This document shows positions 23,777-35,268 of a stretch of 64,000 nucleotides of DNA, piece by piece. How positions within the stretch are numbered: the stretch's first letter is position 1; each line of letters starts with the position of its first letter. The stretch is from Proteles cristata cristata (lineage: Eukaryota; Chordata; Mammalia; Carnivora; Hyaenidae), in assembly GCA_017311185.1 (NCBI GenBank), contig JAESUZ010005169.1:2978501-3042500 (forward strand), read 5' to 3'. The notes beneath the pieces were generated by a model that saw only the letters and a program-made list of their open reading frames with translations, had not been told where the DNA came from and made no database searches. The translations under genes and the position numbers were made by a program.

Positions 23777-26700
23777 CTTATAGATAAAAATGTGCTAATA
23801 GCAGGGAACTTTAATACTCCACTTATAGCAATGGATAGATCAACCACACAGAAAATCACTAAAGAAACAATATACTTGAATGACACATTGGACCAGATGG
23901 ATCTGACAGATACATTCAGAATTCTACATCCTGAGGCCAGGGAATTCACTTTCATCTCAAGTGTGCATGGCACATTCTCCAAGATAGATCACATACTGGG
24001 ATATAAAGCAGCCCTCAATAAACATAAAAGAATTGAGACCATACCATGCACACTTTCAGATCATAATGCTTTGAAACTTGAAATCAATCACAGGAAGAAG
24101 TCTGGAAAACTTCCAAAAACATGCAGGTTAAAGAACACCCTACTAAAGAATGAATGGGCCAATCAGGCAATTAGAAAATAAATTTAAAAATATATGGAAA
24201 CAAATGAAAATGAAAATACAACAATCGAAACTCTATGGGATGCAGCAAAGGCAGTCCTAAGAGGAAAGTACATTGCACTCCAGGCCTATTTCAAGAAATT
24301 AGAAAAAGCGCAAGTGCAAAATCTAACAGCACACCTAAAGGAACTAGAGGCAGAGCAACAAGACCACACCAAACCCAGTAGAAGAAGAGAAATAGTAAAA
24401 ATCAGGGCAGAAGTAAACATTATAGAATTAAAAAAAAAAACAGTTAAAAAGATACATGAAACCAAAAGTTGTTTTTTTTTTTTTTTAAATAAACAAAATT
24501 GACAAACCTCTAGCCAGGCTTCTCAAAAAGAAAAGAGAGAGTACACAAATAGACAAAACTATGAATGAAAATGGATGTATTACAACCAACTCCTCAGAAA
24601 TACAAACAATTATCAGGGAATCCTGTGAAAAATTATATGTCAGCAAATTGGACAACTTAGAAGAAATGAACAAATTCCTAAACACATACCCACACCAAAT
24701 TTCACACAAGAAGAGACAGAATGTCTGAACAGACCCATAACGAGTGAAGAAATCTAATCACTTATCAAAAATCTCTCAACAAATAAGAGCCCTGGGCGAG
24801 ATGGTTTCCCTGGGAAATTCAACCAGACATTTAAATCAGAGTTAATACCCATTCTTTCAAGTTACTCGAAAAAATAGAAATGGAAGGAAAACTTCTGGAC
24901 TCATTCTATGAAGCCAGCATCACTTTGATTCCAAAGCCAAAGACCCAGCAAAAAAAGGGAACTACAGGCCAATATTCTTGATGAATACAGATGCAAAAAC
25001 CCTCAACAAGATACTTGCAAATCAAATGCAATAGCACATAAAAAGAATTATCCACCATGATCAAGTGGGATTTATTCTTGAATCACAGGGCAGGTTCAAT
25101 ATTTGCAAATCAATCAATGTGATACATCACATTAACAAAAGAAAAGATAAAAACCATATGATCCTGTTGATAGATGCAGAAAAAGTATTTGACAAAATAC
25201 AGCATCCCTTCTTAATAAAGACACTTGAGAAAGTGGGGATAGAAGGAACTTACTCAAACATAATAAAAGCCATCTGTGAGAAGCCCTCAGCTAACATCAT
25301 CCTCAATGGGAAAAAACTGAGAGCTTTCCCCCTGAGATCAGGAACACGACAGGAATTTCCACTCTTACCATTGTTGTTTAACATAGTGCTAGAAGCCCTA
25401 GAACGAGCAATCAGACAACAAAAGGAAATAAAAGGCATCAGAATTGACAAAGAAGAAGTCAAACTTTCACTTTTATCAGATGACACGATACTTTACATAG
25501 AACACCCGACAGACTCCATCAGAAGCCTACTAGACTGATCCATGAATTCAGCAAAATTGCAGGATACAAATCAATGTACAGAAATCGGTTGCATTTGTAT
25601 ACACCAACAATGAAGCAACAGAAAGAGAAATCAAGAAACTGATCCCATTCACAATTGCACAAAAAAATCCATAAAGTACCTAGGAATAAACCTAATCAAA
25701 GATATAAGAGATCTGTATGATGAAAACTATAGAAAACTTATGAAGGAAATTGAAGAAGACACAAAGAATTGGAAAAACATTTCATGTTTATGGCCTGGAA
25801 AAATAAATATTGTTAAAATGTCATTACTACCTAAATCAATCTACACATTCAATGAAATCACAATCAAAATTCTACCAGCATTCTTCTCAAAACTAAAACA
25901 AACTATACTAAAATTTGTATGGAACCACAAAAGACCCCCAGTAGTCAAAGTAATATTGAAGAAGAAAACCAAAACGGGAGGCATCACCATCCCAGACTTT
26001 AGCCTCTACTACAAAGCTGCCATCATCAAGACAATATGGTATTGGCACAAAAACAGACACAAGGACCAATGGAATAGAATTGAGAACTCAGAATTGGACC
26101 CACAAATGTACAGCAACTAATCTTTGACAAAGCAGGAAAGAATATCCAATGGGAAAAAGACAGCCTTTTTAACAGATGGTGTTGGGAGAACTGGACAGCA
26201 ACATGCAGAAGAATGAAACTAGATCATTTTCTCACACCATGCACAAAAATAAACTCAAAATGGATCAAGGACCTGAACGTGAGACAGGAAACTATCAACA
26301 CCCTAGAGGAGAAAGCAGGAAACAACCTCCTTGACCTCCACCGCAGCAACTTCTTACTTGACACATCCCCAAAAGCAAGGGAATCAAGAGCAAAAATAAA
26401 CTATTGGGATCTCATCAAGATTAAAAGCTTCTGCACAGCAAAGGAAACAACCCACAAAACTAATAGGCAACCAACGGAATGGGAAAAGATAGTTGCAAAT
26501 GACATATCAGATAAAGGGTTAATATCCAGAATCTATAAGGAACTCACCAAACTCCACACCCAAAAACAAACAACCCAGTGAAGAAATGGGCAGAAGATAT
26601 GAACAGACACTTCTCCAAAGAGGACATCCAGATGGCCAACAGATACATGAAACGATGCTCAGCATCCTCCTCATCAGGGAAATACAAATCAAAACCACAC

Positions 26701-26831
26701 TGAGATACCACCTCACGCCAGTCAGAGTGGCTAAAATGAGCGAATCAGAGGACTCTAGATGCTGGCGAGGATGTGGATGTTGAGAAACAGGCACCCTCCT
26801 TCACTGTTGATGGGAATGTAAACTGGTACAG
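23777..26831 (+). mobile_element. L1 ORF2 body lacking both ends (copy 1)
   Basis: About 3.05 kb, collinear with 31825-34880 of the full-length L1. It runs from the middle of the endonuclease domain (tagataaaaatgtgctaatagcagg) through the reverse transcriptase to the C-terminal Cys-rich region (ctggcgaggatgtgg), stopping at 'aactggtacag'. There is no ORF1, 5'UTR, ORF2 C-terminus, 3'UTR or A-tail. Pieces of the frame are open at 23693-24181, 24194-24502, 25065-25538, 25740-26120 and 26213-26581. Breaks include a T-run replacing part of the frame at about 24472-24486 and a lost base near 25519. The RT catalytic motif, F-A-D-D in the other copy, reads L-S-D-D (25473-25484). The coding sequence is a pseudogene. 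Confidence 0.95.
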
Positions 26832-27186
26832 AATAACAAAGAATAGCAAAACAAAAACTAAAATTTATAGAAGAACATTCTCTTGAATTGAAGGAAATCT
26901 TATGCACATGTCAAAAGTGTTCAATATATTAATATCAAAATTAGTGAAAAAATATCACTGCCAAGATAATTTGGGATAGAAAAAGATGGAGCCACTACAA
27001 TAATGAATCAATGTAACAAGGGAGATTTTCAAAATGATGACTGGAAAACAAATCACTCTAGACATAAAATTATTTGTTTGGCCAAATTAGCAATTATGAG
27101 AGTAGTAAATAAATATACTTCTAGAAATAAAAAGACTCAGAACATTGACCACCAGACAATTTCATGGAAAGAATTCTTCAAGGATA
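26832..27186. other. Unassigned sequence between L1 and LTR candidate
   Basis: Nothing is recognised. The frame at 27003-27413 runs from here into the LTR candidate and has no domain. Confidence 0.35.
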
Positions 27187-27590
27187 TGCACGAATTGGCA
27201 CTGTGCACCGAAAGCAAGGAGAGGCTCAAGAGAGAGGCAGGGTCCTCCAGGTTGGGAGGTGGCAGGTTTAATAAGCAAGAGAACTTACCAGTGTGGCTTG
27301 CCTTGGGTGTCTACAAGATGAATAGATCTCTGTTTTTGCCCACCAGGATCTTAAAAGTTTACAGAGGCCTTAAGGATTCAGTCATGTGTGTACAGTCCAG
27401 ATCTTCACAATAACACATCAGTGTGAAGGCTGTATCCTTAGGTTAGCTTCTATTTTGGGAAAGGCAAGGAGAATGCACACTCCAAGGTCAAGGGAGAGGT
27501 GAGAGGTCTGAGATTGCTTGGGTCCAGCTAGAGGGTCACTCATTGGTCACCTCCTCTTGACCTCTTCCAATGCTGCCCACTTTAGGTACT
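27187..27590 (-). mobile_element. Probable ERV LTR fragment (different family)
   Basis: Read on the minus strand this has LTR-like order: a U3-like part, then 'aagttctcttgcttattaaacc', which carries a polyadenylation-type signal of the kind found before R ends. A pyrimidine-rich U5-like segment with 'ctctctcttgagcctctccttgc' follows. GC is higher than in the flanks. I cannot place exact TG/CA ends or a TSD, and the family is unknown. It is not similar to the LTR at 61592. Confidence 0.42.
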
Positions 27591-27701
27591 AGTAATAAGA
27601 AGCAAGAAGAAAGAGAAAACAGAGTTAACTATGCCTTAGATATTTAAAACATTATTTTTAAAATTGTTTGCAGCAATATTGAAATTTTGAGTGTATTTTT
27701 A

Positions 27702-27934
27702 TTTATTTTTTATTAAAAATTTTTTTTTAATTTATTATTTCTAGGAGAGAGAGAGCGAGACAGCATGAGCAGGGGAGGGTCAGAGAGAGAGGGAGTCACA
27801 GACTGAAACAACAGGCTCCAGGCTCTGAGCTGGCAATCAGCACAGAGCCCGATGCGGGGCTCGAACCCACGAACGCGAGATCATGACCTAAGTGAAAGTC
27901 CTACGCTTCACCAACTAAGCCACCCAGGTGCTCC
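27702..27934 (-). mobile_element. Young felid SINE
   Basis: Young-subfamily markers (tatttctaggagagag, gagctggcaatcagcacag, gcggggctcgaacccacgaac). A perfect 16-bp TSD (tttgagtgtattttta) lies at 27686-27701 and 27935-27950. The head has a few substitutions (ctacgcttcaccaactaag). Confidence 0.96.
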
Positions 27935-27958
27935 TTTGAGTGTATTTTTAAAGTATTA

Positions 27959-28004
27959 ATTTTTAAATGTTTATTTCTTTGTGAAAGAGAGAGAGACAGA
28001 GTGC
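27959..28004 (-). mobile_element. SINE tail fragment
   Basis: 'taaatgtttatttctttgtgaaagagagagagacagag' is the complement of a SINE 3' end. The rest of the element is absent. Confidence 0.55.
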
Positions 28005-28470
28005 ATTTCTTTTTCCATGTTTTTATTTTCAATCATTTTTTGGTAACATTTTTAAATGTTTCTCTTGGAAATATCCTAGGGTTATATCTCCCCCAAATCT
28101 GTGTGTATATGTCCCTTAACAGGAAAACTTACTCAATTTAGGCCTACCCATATGTATAATTGAATTCTTTGTTTATACATTTTTTATTTGTATCCCACAT
28201 AGAATTTTGTGCATTTATTTTCATTGTGCTGAGTAACTTTATTTGTTTTTCTTTCATATTTACTTTACAGGTGTTAAAGATCCCTCACTCTTCATATCAC
28301 TGAAGATAATTTCATTTGTTTCAAACTTGCGTGATATTTTGACTATAGCTAGAATTTAAAAATCAAAACCTGAAGTTCAAGAAGTGTCTTCCTGAATCCA
28401 GTTACAAAAATAAATTAACTAATAAAAATTTGTTTATTAGTATTTTTAGTTATTTTTAATATGTATATAT
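28005..28470. other. AT-rich unique sequence
   Basis: Nothing is recognised. Confidence 0.4.
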
Positions 28471-28623
28471 CTTCTAATCATAATCTCACGATTTGTGAGT
28501 TCTAGCCCAAAATTGGGATCTGTGCTGATAGCTCAGATCCTGCAGCCTGCTTCACATTCTGTCTCTCACTCTCTCTGCCCCTCCCTTGCTCATACTCTGT
28601 CTCTCTCTGTTTCATAAAAATAA
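28471..28623 (+). mobile_element. 5'-truncated felid SINE, target of the L1
   Basis: Starts inside the tRNA part ('cataatctcacgatttgtgagttct'). It continues through 'gtgctgatagctcag', the CT-rich middle and 'cataaaaataaatt'. The full-length L1 is inserted at its 3' tail. Confidence 0.88.
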
Positions 28624-28637
28624 ATTAATGTTGGAAG

Positions 28638-30463
28638 GAGGGGCAAGATGGCGGAGAGGTAAGGAGCTCCATACTTGCACTCGCACCCATACATCACACG
28701 GAAAAGATCTGAAGCAATTGGAAACCTTACGACACCTGAGAGATTGGGGATAAAAGGATGCAGAATCCACTGAGAAAGCCTTCTAACATGAGGGCGACTG
28801 GGGATGATAAAATCAGGCTGGTATCGGACACTCCAGGGTCGGAGGCGACCCCCTCGGCAGTGAGTGAGAGGGGAAAAAGAGAGAGTCCAAAACAGAAAAA
28901 CCTCCGCTCGGGGCAAAAACCTCTGCTAGTGGCACAGAAACACCCTGTGCGCCAAATACCTGCACGCCAGGTCCCCTCGCGCCAACTGGTCCTGGAAGGG
29001 CATAGCGCACAGACTGCTTCTTTGTGCAGGCACCTGGAGTGCTGCACTTGTAGAGTAGTGGAGCCCCTGTTGCCACTGTCTTCCCGGCGGGCTTGGGCCC
29101 CAGGGCGAGGACCCTGGGCATCTGCGCTCCTGGCTGGCTGGAACTCTAGAGGGAAGGCAGAGAGCTAAAAACTGAGAAATTTGCCTGTGAGTTCCTGTTT
29201 CTGGTGACAAGCCATAGAGGAACCCGGTTTTCCTCACTCCAGCAGGCTCTGGCTCAGCGCACCCAGCAGGCAAGCCCCCTCCCATGCTCGCCAGCCCGAC
29301 CCAGAGAAGGAAGCAGAGATTCTGACTCCACCCCCAGAGATCTGCAGGGGGCGTAGAATTGTCCCGAGGGGGTTGCCAGGGAAGTTGGGTCTAAGGCAAT
29401 TTCAGCGGGGCACACCGACTGGGATTTGGAGATTGGGACTAGCCTGAGTTGAAGGGTGCAACCAACTTTGGCTGAGCCCCCGGTAAGGGGAGTTTACATG
29501 TCCAAAAAAGTGAGGTGCAGTGCTTGGTTCAAGAAGGGACTGGAGTACCATCACTCTCCTCCCCACAACTGCCAAGGCAGAACTACCGCCTGAGGCATTG
29601 GATCACGCTACGCCCATCCCTCCTTGAGAGTTGCGCCCCTCCTTTTTTTTTTCCCTTCTTTCTCTTTTCTCTCTTTTTTTCCCCAGAACACTGACCTGAT
29701 TAACTCTGGTCACTGGCTTGCTTAAACAATCACAACGAGTCCATTCTGTACATGTAAATTCTACACCTACCGACATTTTCATCTCTTTCTCTCAGGATTA
29801 ATTAGACTATATAGTTTCTCTGGATAATTCCAGCATCCTTCTCTCACCTATCCAATCATATACTCCCCTTTACCTCTTTGAAAAAAGCTTCTTATCCCTT
29901 CTGCCTGTTCATTCTACTTCCAATTTTGCCTCATCCCCGCCCTATCTTCTCTTTCTCTGTGCTATTAAACCAGCACTGCATACACATGGCTATGTAACTG
30001 CAGCTTGCTTTAAACCATTCTTTGTCCATCGGTTTTCTTTTTTCCTTTTCTTTTCTCCTTTTTGACCCTTTTATGTATTTTATACTCCCTATTATTTGCC
30101 CTCCCTCCTCTGTCTTTTCTCTTAACTTTTTCGTTTTCCCACTCACTTTGCATGTTAGTTGAATTAGCCTGTGCGTTTGTGTGCTCCTGCTCCCTGTGTG
30201 TTTGTCTGTCTGTTTTCTTTTCCAGGGCTACCTCAAGAAACAAGCTAGAGTACACAAGGTGGAGAGTACGAAATATCACTACAAATAGGAAAATAAAATA
30301 ACCAAGGTCCCAACAAGAGAGACCAAGAGATACCATTCAAAAAACACTCTCTGAGAAGATAGGCCCTGGAAAGTCAAAGAGTCTTCTTGGATACAGCACC
30401 TCTCATAAATGAAGAGATCATAACAGGTCTTTAAAACCAACAAGAGCTGGAAAGCTAACTAAA
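28638..30463 (+). promoter_or_regulatory. L1 5'UTR with internal promoter
   Basis: About 1.8 kb, GC- and CpG-rich over its first kilobase, in contrast to the AT-rich flanks. A YY1-type site, caagatggcgg, lies at 28644-28654, seven bases from the element's start. That is where L1 promoters use it to place initiation (established for human L1). Pyrimidine-rich tracts follow at 29641-29690 and 30035-30130. Open frames on both strands (28758-29168 +, 28926-29285 -) lie in the CpG-rich part. I see no reason to call either one a protein. Confidence 0.85.
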
Positions 30464-31408
30464 ATGATGAAAGGAAAGAGCTCTCCTTCAAAGAAACTCC
30501 AAGAAGAAATGACAGCTAATGAACTGCTCAAAACAGATATCAGCAGCATAACTGAACAAGATTTTAGAATAATAATGGTAAAATTAATAGCAGGGCTTGA
30601 AAAAAACATAGGGGACATCAAAGAAACTATGGCTACAGACAGAATGGAAAATAAAAATAGGCATGAAGAATTAAAAAATGCGATAAATGAGATCCATAAT
30701 AAATTAGAGGCCTCCAATGCACGGATTGAAGAGGCAGAAAGGAGAATAAGTGATTTAGAAGACACCATTATAGAAAAACAAGAAGCTGACAAAAAAAGAG
30801 ACAAACTGATCCAGGAACAGGAAAGAAGAATTCGAGAGCTCAGCGATACAGTCAAACGCAACAATATCTGTATCATAGAAATTCTGGAAGAGGAAGAGAG
30901 AGGGAAAGGTGCTGAAGGAATCCTGGAACAAATTATAGCAGAGAACTTCCCCGACCTGAGGAAGGAAGTCAATGTGGAAATACAAGAGGCTCAGAGGACT
31001 CCCCTCAGACGTAACTTGAATCGATCTTCTGCACGACACATCATCGTAAAAATGGCAAAATATAAGGACAAAGAGAGAATTTTGAAAGCAGTCAGGGAGA
31101 AAAGGGCCCTCACATATAAAGGGAAACCTATCAGAGTGGTGACAGACCTATCTACTGAAACGTGGCAGGCCAGAAAGGAATGGCAAGAGATCTTCAATGT
31201 GATGAACAGTAAAAATATGCAGCCAAGAATCCTCTATCCAGCAAGCCTGTCATTCAAAATAGAAGGAGAGATTAAAAACCTTTCCAAACAAACAGAAATT
31301 GAAAGAATTTGTCACCACGAAGCCAGCCCTACAAGAAATCCTGAGGGGGATGCTCTGAAGGAAAGGTTGCACGGAACAAAGATTCCAGAGACACCACCAC
31401 AAACATGA
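30464..31408 (+). CDS. L1 ORF1 (RNA-binding chaperone), C-terminus frameshifted
   Basis: A 314-residue frame beginning with two methionines. In the family, ORF1p forms trimers that coat L1 RNA in cytoplasmic particles and help target-primed reverse transcription. Residues about 40-130 are a charged heptad-rich coiled coil (EELKNAINEIHNKLE, RRISDLED). Residues about 132-230 fit the RRM-like domain, starting near NNICIIEI. The C-terminal domain follows, with RILYPASLSFKIEGEIK near residue 258. After about residue 272 (near 31280) the reading frame is one base off relative to the family, so the conserved C-terminal segment is replaced by unrelated residues ending PETPPQT. The frame opens 1.8 kb into the element, and ORF2 follows within about 30-40 bp. 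A long open frame is certain. Function is doubtful because of the shifted end. Confidence 0.72.
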   Translation: MMKGKSSPSKKLQEEMTANELLKTDISSITEQDFRIIMVKLIAGLEKNIGDIKETMATDRMENKNRHEELKNAINEIHNKLEASNARIEEAERRISDLEDTIIEKQEADKKRDKLIQEQERRIRELSDTVKRNNICIIEILEEEERGKGAEGILEQIIAENFPDLRKEVNVEIQEAQRTPLRRNLNRSSARHIIVKMAKYKDKERILKAVREKRALTYKGKPIRVVTDLSTETWQARKEWQEIFNVMNSKNMQPRILYPASLSFKIEGEIKNLSKQTEIERICHHEASPTRNPEGDALKERLHGTKIPETPPQT

Positions 31409-31440
31409 ACCCTACAAAAGATACAAAGACTCTAAACCCA

Positions 31441-34400
31441 CATATTTCAATAATAACAATGAATGTAAATGGGCTGAATGTTCCAATCAAAAGACATAGA
31501 AAGCAGCATGAATTAAAAAACAAAATCCATCTATATGCTGTCTACAAGAAACTCATTTTAGACGGGAAGATACCTTCAGATTAAAAGTAAGGGGATGGAG
31601 AAATATATATCATGATACAGGAAATCAAAAGAAAGCCAGAATAGCTACACTTATATCAGACAAACTGGAGTTTAAATTAAAGACAATATCAAGAGATGAA
31701 GAAGGGCACTACATAATAATTACAGGGTCCATCCATCAGGAAGAACTAACTATCATAATTGTCTATGTACCGAATATGGAAGCACCTAAATATCTGAAAC
31801 AACTAATCACAAACAGAAACAAGCTTATAGATAAGAATGTGCTAATAGCAGGAGACTTTAATACTCCACTTACAGCAATGGATAGGTCAACCAGACAGAA
31901 AATCACTAAAGAAATAACGGAATTGAAAGACACATTGTACCAGATGGACCTGACGGATATATTTAGAACTTTACATCCTGAGGCCAGGGAATTTACTTTC
32001 TTCTCAAGTGCACATGGCACATTCTCCAAGATAGATCACATACTGGGACATAAAGCAGCCCTCAATAAATATAAAAGAATTGAGATCATACCATGCACAC
32101 TTTCAGATCATAATGCTTTGAAACTTTAAATCAATTACAGGAAGAAGTCTGGAAAACCTCTAAAAACATGCAGGTTAAAGAACACCCTACTAAAGAATGA
32201 ATGGGCCAATCAGGCAATTAGAGAAGAAATTTAAAAATATATGGAAACAAATGAAAATGAAAATACAACAATCCAAACTCTATCGGATGCGGCAAAGGCA
32301 GTCCTAAGAGGAAAGCACATTGCACTCCAGGCCTATTTCAAGAAATTAGAAAAAGTGCAAGTGCAAAATCTAACAGCACACCTAAAAGAACTAGAGGCAG
32401 AGCAACAAGAGCATACCAAACCAAGTAGAAGAAGAGAAATAGTAAAAATCAGAGCAGAAATAAACAACATAGAGACCAAAGAAACAATTGAACAGATCCA
32501 TGAAACCAAGAGTTGGTTTTTTGAAAAAGTAAACAAAATTGACAAACCTCTAACCAGACTTATCAAAAAGAAAAGAGAGAGCACCCAAATAGACAAAATT
32601 ATGAATGACAATGGACTTATTACAACTAACCCCTCAGAAATACAAGCAATTATCAGGGAATACTATGAAAAATTATATGTCAACCAATTGGACAACTTAA
32701 AAGAAATGGACAAATTCCTAAACACACATTCACTACCAATATTCACACGGGAAGACTTAGAAAATCTGAACAGACCCATAACGAGTGAAGAAATCTAATC
32801 AGTTATCAAAAATCTCTCAACAAATAAGAGCCCTGGACCTGATGGTTTCCCTGGGGAATTCTACCAGACATTTAAAACAGAATTAATCCCAATTATTCTC
32901 AAGCTATTAAAAAAAATAATAGAAATCGAAGGAAAACTCCTGGACTCATTTTATGAAGCCAGCATCACTCTTATTCCCAACCAGACAGAGATCCAGCAAA
33001 AAAAGACAACTACAAGCCAATATCCTTGATGAATACGAATGCAAAAATCCTCAACAACATCCTTGCAAATCGAATCCAGCAGCACAGAAAAAGAATTATC
33101 CACCAAGATCAAGTGGGATTCATTCCTGGGTACAAGGCTGGTTCAATATTCGCAAATCAATCAATGTGATACATCACATCAATAAAAGAAAAGATAAAAA
33201 CCATATGATTCTGTCAATAGATGCAATAAAAGCAGTTGACAAAATATAGCATCTCTTCTTAATAAAGACCCTATAGAAATTCGGGATAGAAGGAACTTAC
33301 TTAAACATCATCAAAGCCATCTATGAGAAACCATCAGCTAACATCATCCTCAACGGGGAAAAACTGAGATCTTTCCCCCTGAGATCAGGAACACGACAGG
33401 GATGTCCACTCTCACCACTGCTGTTTAACATAGTGCTGGAAGTCCTAGCAACAGCCATCAGACACCAAAAGGAAATCAAAGGCATCAGAATTGGCAAAGA
33501 GGAAGTCAAACTTTCACTCTTCGCAGACGACATGAAACTCTACATAGAAAACCCGACAGACTCCACCAGAAGCCTACTAGAACTGATCCAAGAATTCAGC
33601 CAAGTCGCAGAGTACAAAATCAATGTACAGAAATCGGTTGCATTTTTATACACCAACAATGAAGCAACAGAAAGAGAAATCAAGAAACTGATCCCATTCA
33701 CAATTGCACACACACACAAAAAAAAAAACCATAAAATACCTCGGAATAAACCTAGCCAAGGATACAAGAGATCTGTATGATGAAAACTATAGAAAACTTA
33801 TGAAGGACATTGAAGTAGACACAAAGAAATGGAAAAACATTCCATGCTCATGGATAGGAAGAATAAATATAGTTAAGATGTCATTACTACCTAAAGCACT
33901 CTACACATTCAATGCAATTCCAATCAAAATTGCACCAGCATACTTCTCAAAACTAGAACAAACTATCCAAAAATTTGTATGGAACCATAAAAGACCCCGA
34001 ATAGCCAAAGTAATCCTGAAAAATAAAACCAAAACGGCAGGCATGACCATCCCAGACTTTAGCCTCTACTACAAAGCTGTCATCATCAAGACAGTAGGGT
34101 ACTGGCACAAAAACAGACACATAGATCAATGGAACAGAATTGAGAACTCAGAAGTGGACCCAAAAGTATACAGCCAACAAATCTTTGACAAAGCAGGAAC
34201 GAATATCTAATGGGAAAAAGACAGCCTTTTTAACAGACGGTGCTGGGAAACTGGACAGCAGCATGCAGAAGAATGAAATTAGATAATTTTCTCACACCAT
34301 GCACAAAATAAACTCAAAATGGATAAAGGACCTGAACGTGAGACAGGAAACTATCAACACCCTAGAGGGGAAAGCAGGAAACAACCTCCTTGACCTCCAC

Positions 34401-35268
34401 CGCAGCAACTTCTTACTTGACACATCCCTAAAAGCACGGGAATCAAGAGCAAATATAAACGATTGGCCCCTCATCAAGATTAAAGCTTCTGCAGAGCCAA
34501 GAAAACAACCCACAAAACTAACAGGCAACCAACGGAATGGGAAAAGATAGTTGCAAATGACATATCAGATAAATGGTTAATATCCAAAGTCTATAAGGAA
34601 CTCACCAAACTCCACACCCGAAAAACAAACAACCCAGTGAAGAAATGGGCAGAAGATATGAACAGACACTTCTCCAAAGAGGACATCCAGATGGCCAACA
34701 GACACATGAAACGATGCTCAGCATCCCTCCTCATCAGAGAAATACAAATCAAAACCACACTGAGATACCACCTCACGCCAGTCAGAGTGGCTAAAATGAG
34801 CCAATCAGAGAACTCGTGATGCTGGCGAGGATGTGGAGAAACAGGCACCCTCCTACACTGTTGGTGGGAATGTAAACTGGTACAGCTCCTCTGGAAAACA
34901 GTGTGGAGGTTCCTCAGGACACTAAGAATAGAACTCCCCTATGACCCAGCAATAGCACTGCTAGGAATTATCCAAGGGATACAGAAATGTTGAGGCATAG
35001 CAGCACATGGACCCCAATGTTCATAGCAGCACTCTCCACAATAGCTAAAACATGGAAAGAGGCTAAGTGTCCATCCACGGACGAATGGATCAAGAAGATG
35101 TGGTTTATCTGTACAATGGAGTACTACATGGCAATGAGAAACAATGAAATCTGGCCATGTGTAGCAACATGGATAGACCCTGAAGGTGTTATGCTGAATG
35201 AAATAAGTCAGGCAGAGAAGGACAAATATCATATGTTTGCATGTATAGGAGGATTAGGAGGAACTTAA
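31441..35268 (+). pseudogene. L1 ORF2 (endonuclease / reverse transcriptase), broken
   Basis: ORF2p nicks DNA at TTTT/A sites and reverse transcribes L1 RNA from the nick. Domains are visible in order. The endonuclease starts at the 'MNVNGLN' region near 31460. The RT carries the F-A-D-D catalytic motif intact at 33520-33531. The C-terminal Cys-rich region lies near 34825-34870, and the end segment with 'TMEYYMAMRN' at 34987-35268. The frame is broken many times: a shift near 31530, stops at 32127-32129, 32232-32234, 32796-32798 and 33247-33249, an A-run/CA-run shift near 33705-33730, and further shifts near 34200, 34490-34550 and 34990. No full-length protein can be made. Confidence 0.94.

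Noticed and set aside
23693..24181. 162-codon frame as a possible gene
   Set aside because: The first part is antisense LTR and the rest is the L1 endonuclease domain. It is a chance fusion across the chimera junction.
30418..30972. 184-codon minus-strand frame
   Set aside because: It is the antisense shadow of L1 ORF1. Its Ser/Leu-rich makeup reflects the Lys/Glu-rich sense strand.
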